From: a bacterium
GTDB lineage: Bacteria > Pseudomonadota > Alphaproteobacteria > Sphingomonadales > Sphingomonadaceae
Direction: 5' to 3'
DNA length: 64,000 nucleotides
NCBI GenBank assembly: GCA_030824575.1
Contig: JAVBXL010000205.1
Coordinates: forward strand, 1-64,000
Shown: positions 8,805 to 18,244 of the stretch, piece after piece
How the letters are laid out: every line of letters begins with the position of its first letter
Position numbering within the stretch: position 1 is the stretch's first letter
Notes under the pieces: model-generated
The model's input: the letters and a program-made list of their open reading frames with translations, nothing else
Told to the model about the DNA's origin: nothing
Databases searched by the model: none
Position numbers and translations under genes: made by a program

Positions 8805-9732
8805 ACCCGTAGCGATCGTCGCGCTGGCGCTGGATGCGGCGATTGGCTGGCCGGATTGGCTTTATCGGCGGATCGGGCATCCGGTCGGCCTGTTCGCGCG
8901 GGTGATCGACGCCTGCGAACGGTGGGGCAACAGGCCTGCGCAGGGCGCGATGCGGCGGCGGGCGCAGGGCGTCGCGACGATGGGCATTCTGGTCGGCATC
9001 GCGGGCGGTAGCGGCTGGGCGCTGCAAGCTGGCCTGGCATGGGCGCTTGGCCCTTTCGCCTGGATCGGCATCGCGCTGTTGGCCTTTCCCGCGCTTGCCC
9101 AGCGCAGCCTGCACGACCATGTCGCGCCGGTGGCGGACGCGCTGGAGCGAGGCGATCTGCCCGCGGCGCGGCGGGCGGTGGCGATGATCGTGGGCCGGGA
9201 TGTCGAAGAACTGGATGAAGCCGGGGTGAGCCGGGCGGCGATCGAAAGCCTGTCCGAAAGCTTTTGCGACGGGGTGGCCGCGCCGCTGTTCTGGCTGCTG
9301 GCTCTCGGCCTGCCGGGCGTCTGGGCCTATAAGGCGATCAATACCGCCGACAGCCTGATCGGCCATCGCGAGGCACGGTGGCGCGCCTTCGGCTGGGCGG
9401 CGGCGCGGATCGACGATGGCGCGAACCTTATCCCGGCGCGGCTGGGGGGCGTGTTGATCTGCCTGGCCGGGGGTGGCGGATGGTCCACCATGATGCGCGA
9501 CGCGCGGCGGCACGCATCCCCCAATGCCGGCTGGACCGAGGCGGCGATGGCCGGCGCGCTGGGGCTGCGCTTGGCCGGGCCGGTCCGCTATGACGGCAAA
9601 GCGTATGACAAGCCTTGGATCGGAACGGGGCGCAAAAGTGCCAATGCGACCGACGTCCGCCGGGCGCTGGCGGTCTATCGCCGGGCCTGTATGCTGCTGT
9701 GGCTGGTCGCGGGCACCGTACAGCTGATCTAA
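8797..9732 (+). CDS. cbiB: Adenosylcobinamide-phosphate synthase CbiB (CobD of Pseudomonas)
   Basis: A 311-residue integral membrane protein starting at MSEPVAIVALALDAAIGWPDWLYRRIGHPVG, an ATG lying inside the 3' end of the preceding gene. Family signatures seen are HPVG near the N-terminus, GRDVEELDEAGVSRAAIESLSESFCDGVAAPLFW, and AYKAINTADSLIGH. The enzyme amidates cobyric acid with aminopropanol or its phosphate to give cobinamide. Its last four bases overlap the end of convergent cobS. Confidence 0.93.
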   Translation: MSEPVAIVALALDAAIGWPDWLYRRIGHPVGLFARVIDACERWGNRPAQGAMRRRAQGVATMGILVGIAGGSGWALQAGLAWALGPFAWIGIALLAFPALAQRSLHDHVAPVADALERGDLPAARRAVAMIVGRDVEELDEAGVSRAAIESLSESFCDGVAAPLFWLLALGLPGVWAYKAINTADSLIGHREARWRAFGWAAARIDDGANLIPARLGGVLICLAGGGGWSTMMRDARRHASPNAGWTEAAMAGALGLRLAGPVRYDGKAYDKPWIGTGRKSANATDVRRALAVYRRACMLLWLVAGTVQLI

Positions 9733-10445
9733 AGGTGGCGGGCGACCAGCAGGGCCGCCAGCAGGCCGGTTTCGACCAGTTCAATGCCAGCGCCATGGCA
9801 GTCGCCCGATACGCCGCCGACATGATGTCTGAGCCACCAGCCCCAGAGCAGGGTGAGCGCGGGCGCGGCGAGCAGCGCCGGGAAGGCGAGCGCGCTCGCG
9901 CCCAGCGGGAAGGCCCATAGAAGGAGATGGCGCGAGGCCATCCCATTGGCAAAACGCGCGCCCAGCCCGGCGTGCAGCGGCGGGAGCCACAGGGTCCAGA
10001 CCAAGGGGCCGATGCGCGCGGCGAAGGGTATGACGATAAGCGCAGCCAGGGAGCCGGTTTCGAGGACGCCATGCAGCAGCACCAGCTTGGCGAGGAGTTG
10101 CAGCACGATCGCCACGACGCCGAAACTGCCGACATGGGGGTCGGCCATAACAGCGAGGAAATGCGCCCGATCCTTGTGCGCGGCGCCGCGCGCGTCGGCG
10201 AGATCGGACAGGCCGTCGAGATGCAGGCCGCCGGTTACGCAGACCCACAAGAGCAACGCGCACAGGGCGGCGGTCCAGCTATCGGCCAGCAGGCCGAGCG
10301 CGGCCGCGGCGGCGAGCAGCGCGCCGATCACCAGCCCGGCGGCGGGAAACCAGCGCATCGACCGGGAGAAATCCTGCTCATCAGCATGAACGCGCGGCAT
10401 CGGCAGGCAAGTGAGGAACTGAAGGGCGATGACCAGCCCCTTCAT
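9729..10445 (-). CDS. cobS: Adenosylcobinamide-GDP ribazoletransferase (cobalamin synthase)
   Basis: A 238-residue polytopic membrane enzyme beginning MKGLVIALQFLTCLPMP, with the CobS signature HLDGLSDLADARGAAHKDRAHFLAVMADPHVGSFGV; the aspartates are the Mg2+/substrate ligands of this CDP-alcohol-phosphatidyltransferase-like family. It joins AdoCbi-GDP with alpha-ribazole (or its phosphate). It is the last gene of the long minus-strand cob run, overlapping the phosphatase gene by four bases. The name should not be confused with the cobaltochelatase subunit also called CobS. Confidence 0.92.
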   Translation of the reverse strand: MKGLVIALQFLTCLPMPRVHADEQDFSRSMRWFPAAGLVIGALLAAAAALGLLADSWTAALCALLLWVCVTGGLHLDGLSDLADARGAAHKDRAHFLAVMADPHVGSFGVVAIVLQLLAKLVLLHGVLETGSLAALIVIPFAARIGPLVWTLWLPPLHAGLGARFANGMASRHLLLWAFPLGASALAFPALLAAPALTLLWGWWLRHHVGGVSGDCHGAGIELVETGLLAALLVARHL

Positions 10446-11017
10446 GTGCGCAAGCCGACGATCTGGGCCATTGGCGGGGTGTCCGACATTCGCCAGACAC
10501 GCAAAGACAGCAGGCTGGCATAAGGCAGGTCAATCGCCCAGACCTGCCGCGCGTCCAGCCCGCACAAGATCGCGACCGCCGCCCGCATCGCGCCGCCATG
10601 GGTGACTAGTAGGGTGGAGCGGGCCGCCAAGGCATCGATCGCGGCGGATATGCGGCCGGTTAACGCCGACCAGCGCTCTCCGCCGGGCGGGGGATGCCGA
10701 TCGGGATCATCCTGGAATCGGGACAGCGCCATGCCGTCCACCTCCGCCGGAAGCAGGCCGTCCCAAGCGCCGAAATCCAGTTCGCGCCAGCGCGCGTCCA
10801 GGGTGACGGACAGGCCGGTCGCGCGGCCGATCGCCTCTGCCGCCAGCCGGGCGCGGGAGAGGTTGGAGGAAAGCAACGCCTCTATCGCCAAGTCGCGCGC
10901 CCGCTCGGCGCAGGCCGCGATGCCGGCGGCGGTCGGGCGGGCGTCGGTGTGGCCGTTCAGCCGCCCTGCCCCCTCCGGTTCGCCATGGCGCAGCAGGTGA
11001 AGAAGGAAGTCGTTCAT
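10442..11017 (-). CDS. cobC: Histidine phosphatase, probable alpha-ribazole phosphatase (CobC type)
   Basis: A 191-residue member of the histidine phosphatase superfamily: LLRHGEPEGAGRLNGHTDARPT supplies the RHG catalytic histidine motif, and LLVTHGGAMRA supplies the second histidine. The context between cobT and cobS, overlapping both by four bases, points to dephosphorylation of alpha-ribazole-5'-phosphate or adenosylcobalamin-5'-phosphate (the Salmonella CobC role). The fold is visible; the substrate is inferred from the operon. Confidence 0.85.
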   Translation of the reverse strand: MNDFLLHLLRHGEPEGAGRLNGHTDARPTAAGIAACAERARDLAIEALLSSNLSRARLAAEAIGRATGLSVTLDARWRELDFGAWDGLLPAEVDGMALSRFQDDPDRHPPPGGERWSALTGRISAAIDALAARSTLLVTHGGAMRAAVAILCGLDARQVWAIDLPYASLLSLRVWRMSDTPPMAQIVGLRT

Positions 11018-12030
11018 AGCGCGTCGGCCACGCCCGCCTCCGCAAAGGTCGCCATGCCATTATGCGCGGACAGCGCGGCGCGGATGACCGACACCGCCAC
11101 CGCTGCGCCGCTGCCTTCGCCCAGACGCATGCCGAGCCTTAGCAAGGGCGTCAGACCAAGGCGATCGAGCAGGCGGGCGTGGCCCGGTTCGGCGGAACAA
11201 TGGCCGGCGATGCAATGGTCGGTGATCGCCGGCACCAGCGCAGCGAGCGGGGCCAGCGCCGCGCCGCTGATGAAGCCGTCCAGTATAACGGGGATGCGCA
11301 GGTGGCGCGCCGCCAGCATCGCCCCGGCGATCGCGACGATTTCCCGCCCGCCCAGACGGCGCAGGGTTTCGAACGGGGTGTGCGGGGCGGCGGCATGACA
11401 GGCCAGCGCTTGGTCCACGACAGCGATCTTGCGCGCGACCCCGGCATCATCGACCCCGGTGCCCGGTCCCACCCAATCGGCGGCCGGACCGCCGAAGGCG
11501 CGGGCGCACAGGGCGGCGGCGGCGGTCGAATTGCCGATGCCCATTTCGCCCACTACCAGCAGATCCAGGCCCGGTTCGACGGCGGCGGCTCCGGCGGACA
11601 GGGCGGCGAGGCAGTCGTCCTGGTCCATGGCGGCGTCCAGCGTGAAATCCGCCGTGGGCCGATCGAGGTCCAGCGCTGTCACCTTCAGGTCCAGCCCGGC
11701 CGCGCCCGCGAGCGCATTGATAGCCGCGCCCCCGGTCGCGAAATTGGCGACCATCGCGGCGGTCACGCTGGCGGGAAAGGCGCTCACCCCATGGACGACG
11801 CAACCGTGATTGCCCGCGAAGATCACTGCGCGCCCGCGACCGATCGCCGGGCGCGGCGTGCCCTGCCAGCCGGCGAAGAACAGTGCGATCTCCTCCAGGC
11901 GGCCAAGCGAACCGACAGGCTTGGTCAACTGGTCCTGCCGCGTGCGGGCGGCGGCGATCGCGGCGGCGTCCGGCGCGGGCAGACCGGCCAGCGCCGCGTC
12001 GAGGGCGGCGGGCGTGTCGAAGCGGATCAT
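11014..12030 (-). CDS. cobT: Nicotinate-nucleotide--dimethylbenzimidazole phosphoribosyltransferase
   Basis: A 338-residue protein starting at MIRFDTPAALDAAL; this ATG overlaps the DUF1636 stop by four bases, so longer in-frame extensions are rejected. CobT signatures are LTKPVGSLGRLEEIALFFAGWQG, FAGNHGCVVHGVSAFP, GEMGIGNSTAAAALCA and the C-terminal LRLGMRLGEGSGAA, whose glutamate is the catalytic base. The enzyme makes alpha-ribazole-5'-phosphate from 5,6-dimethylbenzimidazole and NaMN. It belongs to the lower-ligand branch, together with the phosphatase and cobS that follow. Confidence 0.95.
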   Translation of the reverse strand: MIRFDTPAALDAALAGLPAPDAAAIAAARTRQDQLTKPVGSLGRLEEIALFFAGWQGTPRPAIGRGRAVIFAGNHGCVVHGVSAFPASVTAAMVANFATGGAAINALAGAAGLDLKVTALDLDRPTADFTLDAAMDQDDCLAALSAGAAAVEPGLDLLVVGEMGIGNSTAAAALCARAFGGPAADWVGPGTGVDDAGVARKIAVVDQALACHAAAPHTPFETLRRLGGREIVAIAGAMLAARHLRIPVILDGFISGAALAPLAALVPAITDHCIAGHCSAEPGHARLLDRLGLTPLLRLGMRLGEGSGAAVAVSVIRAALSAHNGMATFAEAGVADAL

Positions 12031-12434
12031 TCCGCGACAAAGCCGGGCGGCGGGGTGCGGGTGATGAAATGGCCCTTCACCCCTTGCGGCCATTGTTTGA
12101 ACGGCACCCGGCCATGCTCGCTGGCGGTATAATGAACCGCATAGTCGAGGATCGCGGTGGCCGCGTCCCGGTCCGCCGCGAAACGGCCGAGCACATAGCC
12201 GACCTTGCCCGGCGCGCGCAGATGGACGGTGCAGAAGTCGGCGCAGGCGAACAGGCAGGGCATTTCCTGCACGGCGATGCCGGCGTAGCGCGCGTCGCTT
12301 GCGCGGACCTCGCGCAGCGCCGCCACCAGCTGCGCCCCGCCGCGGGCACCGCTATCGTCTTCGCGATCGGTCGCGCTGTGGCGACAGGTGTTGCAAGCCA
12401 CGACAGCGGGGCCGTCATCGACGGGGGTCAGCAT
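12027..12434 (-). CDS. DUF1636 (thioredoxin-like ferredoxin-type) protein of the cob cluster
   Basis: A 135-residue protein with four N-terminal or middle cysteines arranged like a thioredoxin-fold [2Fe-2S] ferredoxin (VACNTCRH... and PCLFACADFC), followed by VHLRAPGKVGYVLGRF. This is the DUF1636 family, repeatedly found inside alphaproteobacterial cob operons but without a proven reaction. A plausible inference is electron transfer for Co(II) to Co(I) reduction before adenosylation, since cobO is the gene immediately upstream (34-base gap). It overlaps cobT by four bases. Confidence 0.8.
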   Translation of the reverse strand: MLTPVDDGPAVVACNTCRHSATDREDDSGARGGAQLVAALREVRASDARYAGIAVQEMPCLFACADFCTVHLRAPGKVGYVLGRFAADRDAATAILDYAVHYTASEHGRVPFKQWPQGVKGHFITRTPPPGFVAE

Positions 12435-12468
12435 GAGTCTTCATCCTTCCGTTTGACTTCGATGGGGT

Positions 12469-13080
12469 TCAAAACTCGATCCCCGCCTGCGCTTTGACGC
12501 CCGACCGGAAGGGATGCTTGATCATCGTCATGTCGGTGACGAGGTCGGCGGCGTCGATCAGCGCGTCGGGCGCATTGCGGCCGGTGACGATCACATGCTT
12601 CATGGCGTCGCGGGCGGTCAGCACCGCCAGCACTTCGTCGAGCGGCAGATAGTCGTAGCGCAGGACGATGTTCAACTCGTCGGCCAGCACCATATGATAG
12701 GCAGGATCGGCGATCATGCGCCGCACTTCGTCCCAGGCCGTGCGCGCGGCGGCGACATCCCGCGCCCGATCCTGCGTGTCCCAGGTGAAGCCTTCGCCCA
12801 TCTGCTTGAATTCCACCTGATCGGGAAAGGCATCGAACACGGTCTTTTCGCCGGTGGTCATCGCGCCCTTGACGAACTGCACCACGCCGACCTTCATGCC
12901 ATGGCCGATCGCGCGCACGACCATGCCAAGCGCGGCGCTGGTCTTGCCCTTGCCCTTGCCGGTGTGGACGATCAGCAGCCCCTTTTCCTGGGTCTTGGTC
13001 GCCATGATCTTCGCCTGGGCGGCCTGTTTCTTGCGCATCTTGTCGGCGTGGCGGGCTTGCGTGTCGTCTTCAGCTTGCAT
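12469..13080 (-). CDS. cobO: Cob(I)yrinic acid a,c-diamide adenosyltransferase
   Basis: A 203-residue ATP:corrinoid adenosyltransferase of the CobA/CobO type. A basic N-terminus is followed by a P-loop (GKGKGKT, 41-47) in IVHTGKGKGKTSAALGMVVRAIGHG. YHMVLADELNIVLRYDYL and HVIVTGRNAPDALIDAADLVTDM complete the signature. It adds the adenosyl ligand to cob(I)yrinate a,c-diamide after cobalt insertion. The start overlaps the cobF end by 11 bases. Confidence 0.95.
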   Translation of the reverse strand: MQAEDDTQARHADKMRKKQAAQAKIMATKTQEKGLLIVHTGKGKGKTSAALGMVVRAIGHGMKVGVVQFVKGAMTTGEKTVFDAFPDQVEFKQMGEGFTWDTQDRARDVAAARTAWDEVRRMIADPAYHMVLADELNIVLRYDYLPLDEVLAVLTARDAMKHVIVTGRNAPDALIDAADLVTDMTMIKHPFRSGVKAQAGIEF

Positions 13081-13834
13081 CGGCTTGTTCCTTTCGCATC
13101 AGATAGATGTCCATGATCCAGCCATGGCGCGCGCGCAGTGCGGCGCGTTCCGCTGCGATCCGTGGTCCCGCTTGGGCCAGCGGGCCGTGGATCAGCGCTT
13201 CGTGGGCCATGCCGAGATACGCGCCCCACCAGATGGCGATGCCGTCCGGCGGCAGCGTGGCGAAGGCGCAGTTGCCATCGAGCATGACGACGAGCGTGTC
13301 GGCATCGCGCGGCCAGCCGTGCGCGCGCAGCATCCGGCCGGTGGTGATCGTGACCGGCTCCCCCAGCCGGTTGAGCGGAATGGCATGGGCGGCGGTCAGC
13401 GCCTGGATACTGGTGATGCCGGGTATCACGCGGACGGCGACGTCCATTCCTACTTGGATCAGCTGATCGGCGATCCGCAGCGTGCTGTCATAGAGCGACG
13501 GGTCGCCCCAGATCAGCAGCGCCAGCTGGCCGCCGTTGGGCAGATGCGCGGCGATCTGTGCCTGCCAGGCGGCAGCGATGGCGGCGTGCCAGTCCTGCAC
13601 TGTGCCGAGATAATCGTCGCCGGCGTCGCGCACCGGCAGGTCGAATTCGACCACCCGCACCGGCGCGGTCAGGAGTTGCGCGCAGATAGCCCGGCGTAGG
13701 TCGATCAGGTCGGACTTGGCGTCGCCCTTGCGCGGCAGCAGTATGAGGTCGGCCTGGTTCATCGCCTGCACCGCCTGCGCGGTCAGATGATCGGGATTGC
13801 CGGTGCCGATGCCGATGAGCGACAGGTCGATCAT
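13070..13834 (-). CDS. cobF: Precorrin-6A synthase (deacetylating)
   Basis: A 254-residue SAM-dependent methyltransferase: IGIGTGNPDHLTAQAVQAMNQADLILLPRKGDAKSDL at the N-terminus, LLIWGDPSLYDSTLRI, and VIPGITSIQALTAAHAIPLN. CobF methylates C-1 and removes the acetate from precorrin-5. It is specific to the aerobic pathway, so its presence (with cobG and cobN) fixes this organism on the oxygen-dependent route. It overlaps cobB upstream by four bases. Confidence 0.94.
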   Translation of the reverse strand: MIDLSLIGIGTGNPDHLTAQAVQAMNQADLILLPRKGDAKSDLIDLRRAICAQLLTAPVRVVEFDLPVRDAGDDYLGTVQDWHAAIAAAWQAQIAAHLPNGGQLALLIWGDPSLYDSTLRIADQLIQVGMDVAVRVIPGITSIQALTAAHAIPLNRLGEPVTITTGRMLRAHGWPRDADTLVVMLDGNCAFATLPPDGIAIWWGAYLGMAHEALIHGPLAQAGPRIAAERAALRARHGWIMDIYLMRKEQADAS

Positions 13835-15135
13835 GCGGCGGGCGCAATCATGTGAAAGAAGCTGCCGGTCACATGGCCGCGGCGCGATCCGGTTTCCGGC
13901 ACCTCCACACCCTCCGCATCGGTCACGCGGGCGAGCGGCGCGTCAGTCTGGGCCACTATGGTGGAGTAATGAAATTCATGGCCGCGCAATCTGGTCCCGG
14001 CGGCCAGCCCGGCGACCGGGGCCAGCAGTTCGGCGTGGCGATAGCCCAGATGCATGCGGCGCTGGGCATAGCTGGTAACGAGGCCGAGCAGGCCGGCCAT
14101 GGCGTGCCGTTCGCCCGATGCGTCTATCAGCGCCTCCCCCAACACCATATAGCCGCCACATTCGCCGTGGACGGGGCGGGTTTGCGCGTGGCGGCGCAGG
14201 CCGGCCAGGAAGGTATGGGCCGTGGCGATGGGGCCGGCGTGCAGTTCGGGATAGCCGCCGGGCAGCCAGACCAGATCGGCGTCTTCGGCCGGGGCTTCGT
14301 CGGCGAGCGGCGAGAAAGGCAGGATCTGCGCCCCGGCCTGCGCCCAGCCTTCCAGCAGATGGGGATAGAGGAAGGAGAAGGCGGCGTCGCGGGCGATGGC
14401 GATCCGCTGGGCGGGCGGCGGCGGCAATCGACCCGCCTCCCCTTTCCCCCCGGCGGCCGCGCGGCGGATCGCGGGCAGGTCGGCATGGGCGCGCAGGAAG
14501 GCGGCATAGTCGGCGATCGCACGGTCGAGATCGGGATGTTCGGCCGCCTGGACGAGGCCCAGATGGCGTTCGGGCAGTACTATGTCGCCGCGCCGGGGCA
14601 GCGCGCCGAGCACGGGCATGCCGATGCTGTCGAACCCGCGCCGCACCAGCCGTTCGTGGCGGGGGCTGGCGACGCGGTTCAGGATGACGCCGGCGAAGGG
14701 CACATCCGGGTCCAACCGCGCAAAGCCCAGCGCGGTGGCCGCCGCCGACTGGGCCTGACCCGATACGTCGATCACCAATAGGACCGGCCAGCCCATGCGG
14801 CGCGCGATGTCGGCGCTGGCCCCATTGCCGGTCGCCCCAGGACTTGCGACGCCGTCATAGAGCCCCATCGATCCTTCGGCGAGCACCATGTCCGCGTCCG
14901 CCGCCTGATGCGCGATGGCGTCGAGCAACCCGGCGTCCATCGCCCAGCTGTCGAGATTGAACGAGGCGCGGCCGGAGGCGGCCCGGTGAAAGGCCGGGTC
15001 GATATAATCCGGCCCGCTCTTGAACGGTTGCACCGCCATGCCGTCCTGCGTCAGCGCGCGGAGCAGACCCAGCATCACCGTGGTCTTGCCTGTCCCCGAT
15101 GCGGGCGCGGCGATCATCAGGCCGGGCGCGCTCAT
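13831..15135 (-). CDS. cobB: Hydrogenobyrinic acid a,c-diamide synthase
   Basis: A 434-residue, two-domain glutamine amidotransferase. The N-terminal ATPase P-loop is [14 protein letters not shown], and the C-terminal triad-type GATase has the nucleophile in [19 protein letters not shown]. The family's [12 protein letters not shown] and ...HEFHYST are also present. CobB amidates the a and c side chains before cobalt chelation. It sits between cobF and cobM with four-base overlaps on both sides. Confidence 0.95.
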   Translation of the reverse strand: MSAPGLMIAAPASGTGKTTVMLGLLRALTQDGMAVQPFKSGPDYIDPAFHRAASGRASFNLDSWAMDAGLLDAIAHQAADADMVLAEGSMGLYDGVASPGATGNGASADIARRMGWPVLLVIDVSGQAQSAAATALGFARLDPDVPFAGVILNRVASPRHERLVRRGFDSIGMPVLGALPRRGDIVLPERHLGLVQAAEHPDLDRAIADYAAFLRAHADLPAIRRAAAGGKGEAGRLPPPPAQRIAIARDAAFSFLYPHLLEGWAQAGAQILPFSPLADEAPAEDADLVWLPGGYPELHAGPIATAHTFLAGLRRHAQTRPVHGECGGYMVLGEALIDASGERHAMAGLLGLVTSYAQRRMHLGYRHAELLAPVAGLAAGTRLRGHEFHYSTIVAQTDAPLARVTDAEGVEVPETGSRRGHVTGSFFHMIAPAA

Positions 15136-15917
15136 GCGCCCGGCTCCGCAAAGCGCGACATCGCGTCCTGTGGACGGAAGCGTCGGTCATAGCCAGGCGC
15201 ATAGAGGCTGCTTTCCGTGAAATCCTGCGCTTCGAGCACATGCCCAACCAGGATCAGGGCGGTGCGTTCCAGGCCGCCCGCCACCGCCGCCTCGATCGTC
15301 GCGAGCGTGGCGCGGACGATGCGCTGGTCGGGCCAACTGGCGCGCCACACCACTGCAACGGGGCAATCCGCGCCATAAGCGGGCGTCAGATCGGCCACCA
15401 CCCGCGCGAGATTGTGGATCGAGAGGTGAATGGCGAGCGTCGCCCGAGTGACGGCGAAATGGGCCAGACTTTCGGCCGTCGGCATGGCGCTGGCGCGGCC
15501 GGGCGTGCGGGTGAGGATCAACGACTGAGACAATTGTGGAAGCGTGAGTTCAGCCTCCAGCGCGGCCGCGGCGGCGGCGAAGGCGGGGACGCCTGGCGTG
15601 ATGGTGAAGGGGATGGCCATCGCCCGCAGGCGGCGCAGTTGCTCGCCCATCGCCGACCAGATGGACAGATCGCCCGAATGGAGCCGCGCGACATCCTGGC
15701 CCAGGGCATGGGCGGCGGCGATGTCGGCGATGATGGCGTCCAGGTCCAGGGGCGCTGTGTTGACGATCCGCGCGCCGGGCGGGCAGTGGCTCAGCAATTC
15801 GGGCGGGACGAGCGAGCCGGCATAGAGGCAGACCGGGCTGGCGGCGATCAGATCGCGCCCGCGCAGAGTCAGCAGGTCCGGAGCGCCGGGGCCGGCACCG
15901 ATGAAATGCACTGTCAT
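15132..15917 (-). CDS. cobM: Precorrin-4 C11-methyltransferase
   Basis: A 261-residue SAM-dependent tetrapyrrole methylase starting at [42 protein letters not shown], typical of CobM/Cbi[16 protein letters not shown] and [35 protein letters not shown] are the SAM and substrate motifs. The ATG that overlaps cobE by four bases was chosen over the longer open frame. It makes precorrin-5. Confidence 0.95.
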   Translation of the reverse strand: MTVHFIGAGPGAPDLLTLRGRDLIAASPVCLYAGSLVPPELLSHCPPGARIVNTAPLDLDAIIADIAAAHALGQDVARLHSGDLSIWSAMGEQLRRLRAMAIPFTITPGVPAFAAAAAALEAELTLPQLSQSLILTRTPGRASAMPTAESLAHFAVTRATLAIHLSIHNLARVVADLTPAYGADCPVAVVWRASWPDQRIVRATLATIEAAVAGGLERTALILVGHVLEAQDFTESSLYAPGYDRRFRPQDAMSRFAEPGA

Positions 15918-16279
15918 GGGACGAGTCCTTGGGCGATGGCGCAGGTGGCCATGCGATCGGGGGAAATGTGACGCGTGCGGAGCAGGCGGCCTTGCACTCC
16001 GGCTGCGGCGAGCGCGCACGCCTCCGCCACGCTGCCGACGCCGCGCGCCTTCAGGCTGGCGGGGGAATGGGTGGGCGTCGTTACGCCGATCAGCGCTTCG
16101 GGTGATAGGCTCATCAGCGGCAGGCCGAGCGCGGCGGCGAGCGGCGCGAGGGCCGCAACCTTGTCTTGGGGCGCGGCGAGATGGGTGACGGGCGGCAGAC
16201 CGCGCCTGGCAAGATCGAAGGCTATGCGTAGCGTATCCGGCGACGCACCGGCGCGAAAGCCGAATCCTGCGACGATCAT
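15914..16279 (-). CDS. cobE: CobE (stand-alone CbiG C-terminal domain)
   Basis: A 121-residue protein, [13 protein letters not shown]..., corresponding to the C-terminal domain of CbiG, with [24 protein letters not shown] and ...[12 protein letters not shown]. CobE is always found near cobL/cobM in aerobic clusters, and its exact activity has not been settled. The start at 16279 overlaps the cobL stop (ATGA); an ATG five codons earlier (MERPV) is possible but less economical. Confidence 0.85.
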   Translation of the reverse strand: MIVAGFGFRAGASPDTLRIAFDLARRGLPPVTHLAAPQDKVAALAPLAAALGLPLMSLSPEALIGVTTPTHSPASLKARGVGSVAEACALAAAGVQGRLLRTRHISPDRMATCAIAQGLVP

Positions 16280-17484
16280 AACCGGACGCTCCACTGCACC
16301 ACCGGGAAACGCGGCCGCCAGCCGCGCCGGTGCCCAAGCGGTGCGCAGTCGGCCAGTTCGATGCGCAGCAGGCTGCCGCCCCGATCGCCGTGCCAGCGCG
16401 TCAGCAGGGCTTCGGATTCCAGCGTGACGGCGTTGGCAACCATGCGCGTTCCAGCCGGAAGGTGTCCCGACAGGCGGCGGAGCAGAACGTCGGAAAGGCC
16501 ACCGCCGATGAAAACTGCATCGGGCAAGGTTCCGGTCGGCAAGGCGTCAGGTGCCGATCCGATCAGCACGTCGAGCCGATCGACGCCCAGAGCGACGGCA
16601 TTGGCCCGCACTCGCGCGGCGCGCGCCGGATCGGCCTCGATCGCGCAGGCGCGGTTGGCCGGGTGGGCGAGCAGCCATTCGATGCCGATCGATCCCGACC
16701 CTGCGCCAATGTCCCACAACAGTTCGCCGGGCCGCGGTGCGAGCGCGGACAGGGTGAGGGCGCGGATCGGCGCCTTTGTGATCTGACCGTCATGGTCGAA
16801 CAGTTCGTCGGGCCGCCCGGCGACGGACGGGAGAACGAAACCGTCGCCCGATACGGCTATGCCTACCGCGACGGGATGCGCGACATCAGTGAAGGCGAAG
16901 GTGTCGGCCGTCACGCTACGCAGCCGTTCGCGCGGGCCGCCGAGCGCCTCCATGATGTGCAGGGTCGAGGGGCCGAAGCCAGTGCCGGTAAGGTAGCGGG
17001 CCAGCGCCTCCGCCGCCTGCCCGTCGCGCAGCAGCGCCAGCACACTGCCGCCGGGGGCGAGATGAGGGCGCAACCGCTCCAGCGGCGCGGCGTGGAGGCC
17101 GAGGCAGGCGGTGTCCTGTAGCGACCAGCCGAGGCGCGCCGCCGCGCGGGTGAAGGTCGATGGCGCGGGATGCGCGACCCATTCGTCCGGCGACAAATGC
17201 CGCGTGACGGCCGCGCCCGCGCCGAACCAGAAGGGGTCGCCCGACGCCAGCATCACCACCCGTCGCCCGCGCTGCGCCAGCAACCGGTCGATACCGTCGG
17301 CGAAGGGCACTGGCCATTCGACCGCGGGGCCTTTAAGCGGGGCGAGCAGCGACAGGTGGCGGGCCGACCCCATGACCAGATCCGCCCGCGCAAGCGCCGC
17401 GCGGCTGTCGGCGGACAGGCCACAGCGCCCGTCCTCCCCGACGCCGATGATCGTCAACCAGGCCTGGGACACAGGATCAGCCAT
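16276..17484 (-). CDS. cobL: Precorrin-6Y C5,15-methyltransferase (decarboxylating)
   Basis: A 402-residue fusion of CbiE-like (1-200) and CbiT-like (210-402) methyltransferases. The N-terminal half has [22 protein letters not shown] and [15 protein letters not shown]. The C-terminal half has the class I SAM-binding loop [19 protein letters not shown] and [11 protein letters not shown]. It adds methyls at C-5 and C-15 and decarboxylates the C-12 acetate. The start MADPVSQ lies in a CATG shared with the divergent cobK start. Its promoter and ribosome-binding site must therefore lie within the cobK coding sequence, or it depends on readthrough from cobJ. Confidence 0.94.
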   Translation of the reverse strand: MADPVSQAWLTIIGVGEDGRCGLSADSRAALARADLVMGSARHLSLLAPLKGPAVEWPVPFADGIDRLLAQRGRRVVMLASGDPFWFGAGAAVTRHLSPDEWVAHPAPSTFTRAAARLGWSLQDTACLGLHAAPLERLRPHLAPGGSVLALLRDGQAAEALARYLTGTGFGPSTLHIMEALGGPRERLRSVTADTFAFTDVAHPVAVGIAVSGDGFVLPSVAGRPDELFDHDGQITKAPIRALTLSALAPRPGELLWDIGAGSGSIGIEWLLAHPANRACAIEADPARAARVRANAVALGVDRLDVLIGSAPDALPTGTLPDAVFIGGGLSDVLLRRLSGHLPAGTRMVANAVTLESEALLTRWHGDRGGSLLRIELADCAPLGHRRGWRPRFPVVQWSVRL

Positions 17485-18244
17485 GCCGAACATCCTGCTG
17501 CTGGGCGGCACATCGCAGGCCAGCGCGCTGGCCCGGCTGCTGGCACAACGGGGCGTGGCGGCGACGCTGAGCTATGCGGGGCGGACGGACACGCCGCTGG
17601 CGCAGCCGATCGCGGTGCGCATTGGCGGATTTGGCGGGGTCGAGGGGCTGGTCGCTTATCTGCGCGCCGAGCGCATCACCCATCTGGTGGATGCGACCCA
17701 CCCCTTCGCCGCGACCATGAGCGCCCATGCGGTAGACGCCGCCCGCCGCGCCGGGGTGGCGTATGTCGCCCTGACGCGCCCGGCTTGGCGCGCACAGCCG
17801 GGGGACAGATGGACGCATGTCCCCGACATGACGGGCGCGGTGGCGGCGCTGGCCGGACCGCCGCGCCGCGTCATGCTGGCGCTGGGGCGGATGCATGCCG
17901 AGGCGTTCGCCGCCCAGCCCCAGCATCACTATCTGCTGCGCTTCGTCGATGCCCCGGCCACGCCCCCCGCCCTGCCGCATCACAGCCTGGTCATCGATCG
18001 CGGGCCTTTTTCGGTCGAGGGCGACCTTCGCCTGATGCAAATGCATGACATCGACATGGTGGTGAGCAAGAATGCGGGCGGCACGGGGGCGGAGGCCAAG
18101 ATCATCGCCGCGCGCCAGCTGGGACTGCCGGTTCTGATGATCGACCGGCCGATCATGCCGGCGCGGACGGAGATGCATGCGCCCGAAGCGGTGTTGCGCT
18201 GGCTGGATCATGCCGGGCCGTCCAATGCCGAGCGCGGCGTGTAG
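17483..18244 (+). CDS. cobK: Precorrin-6A reductase
   Basis: A 253-residue NADPH-dependent reductase: [24 protein letters not shown] is the Rossmann start, followed by THLVDATHPFAATMSAHAVDAARRAGVAYVALTRPAW and MVVSKNAGGTGAEAKIIAARQLGLPVLMIDRP. It reduces precorrin-6A to 6B. This is the only gene within the cobJ-to-cobL run that is on the plus strand. Its first codon overlaps the cobL start codon by two bases, and its last 37 bases overlap cobJ. It must therefore be transcribed from a promoter inside cobL. Confidence 0.94.
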   Translation: MPNILLLGGTSQASALARLLAQRGVAATLSYAGRTDTPLAQPIAVRIGGFGGVEGLVAYLRAERITHLVDATHPFAATMSAHAVDAARRAGVAYVALTRPAWRAQPGDRWTHVPDMTGAVAALAGPPRRVMLALGRMHAEAFAAQPQHHYLLRFVDAPATPPALPHHSLVIDRGPFSVEGDLRLMQMHDIDMVVSKNAGGTGAEAKIIAARQLGLPVLMIDRPIMPARTEMHAPEAVLRWLDHAGPSNAERGV

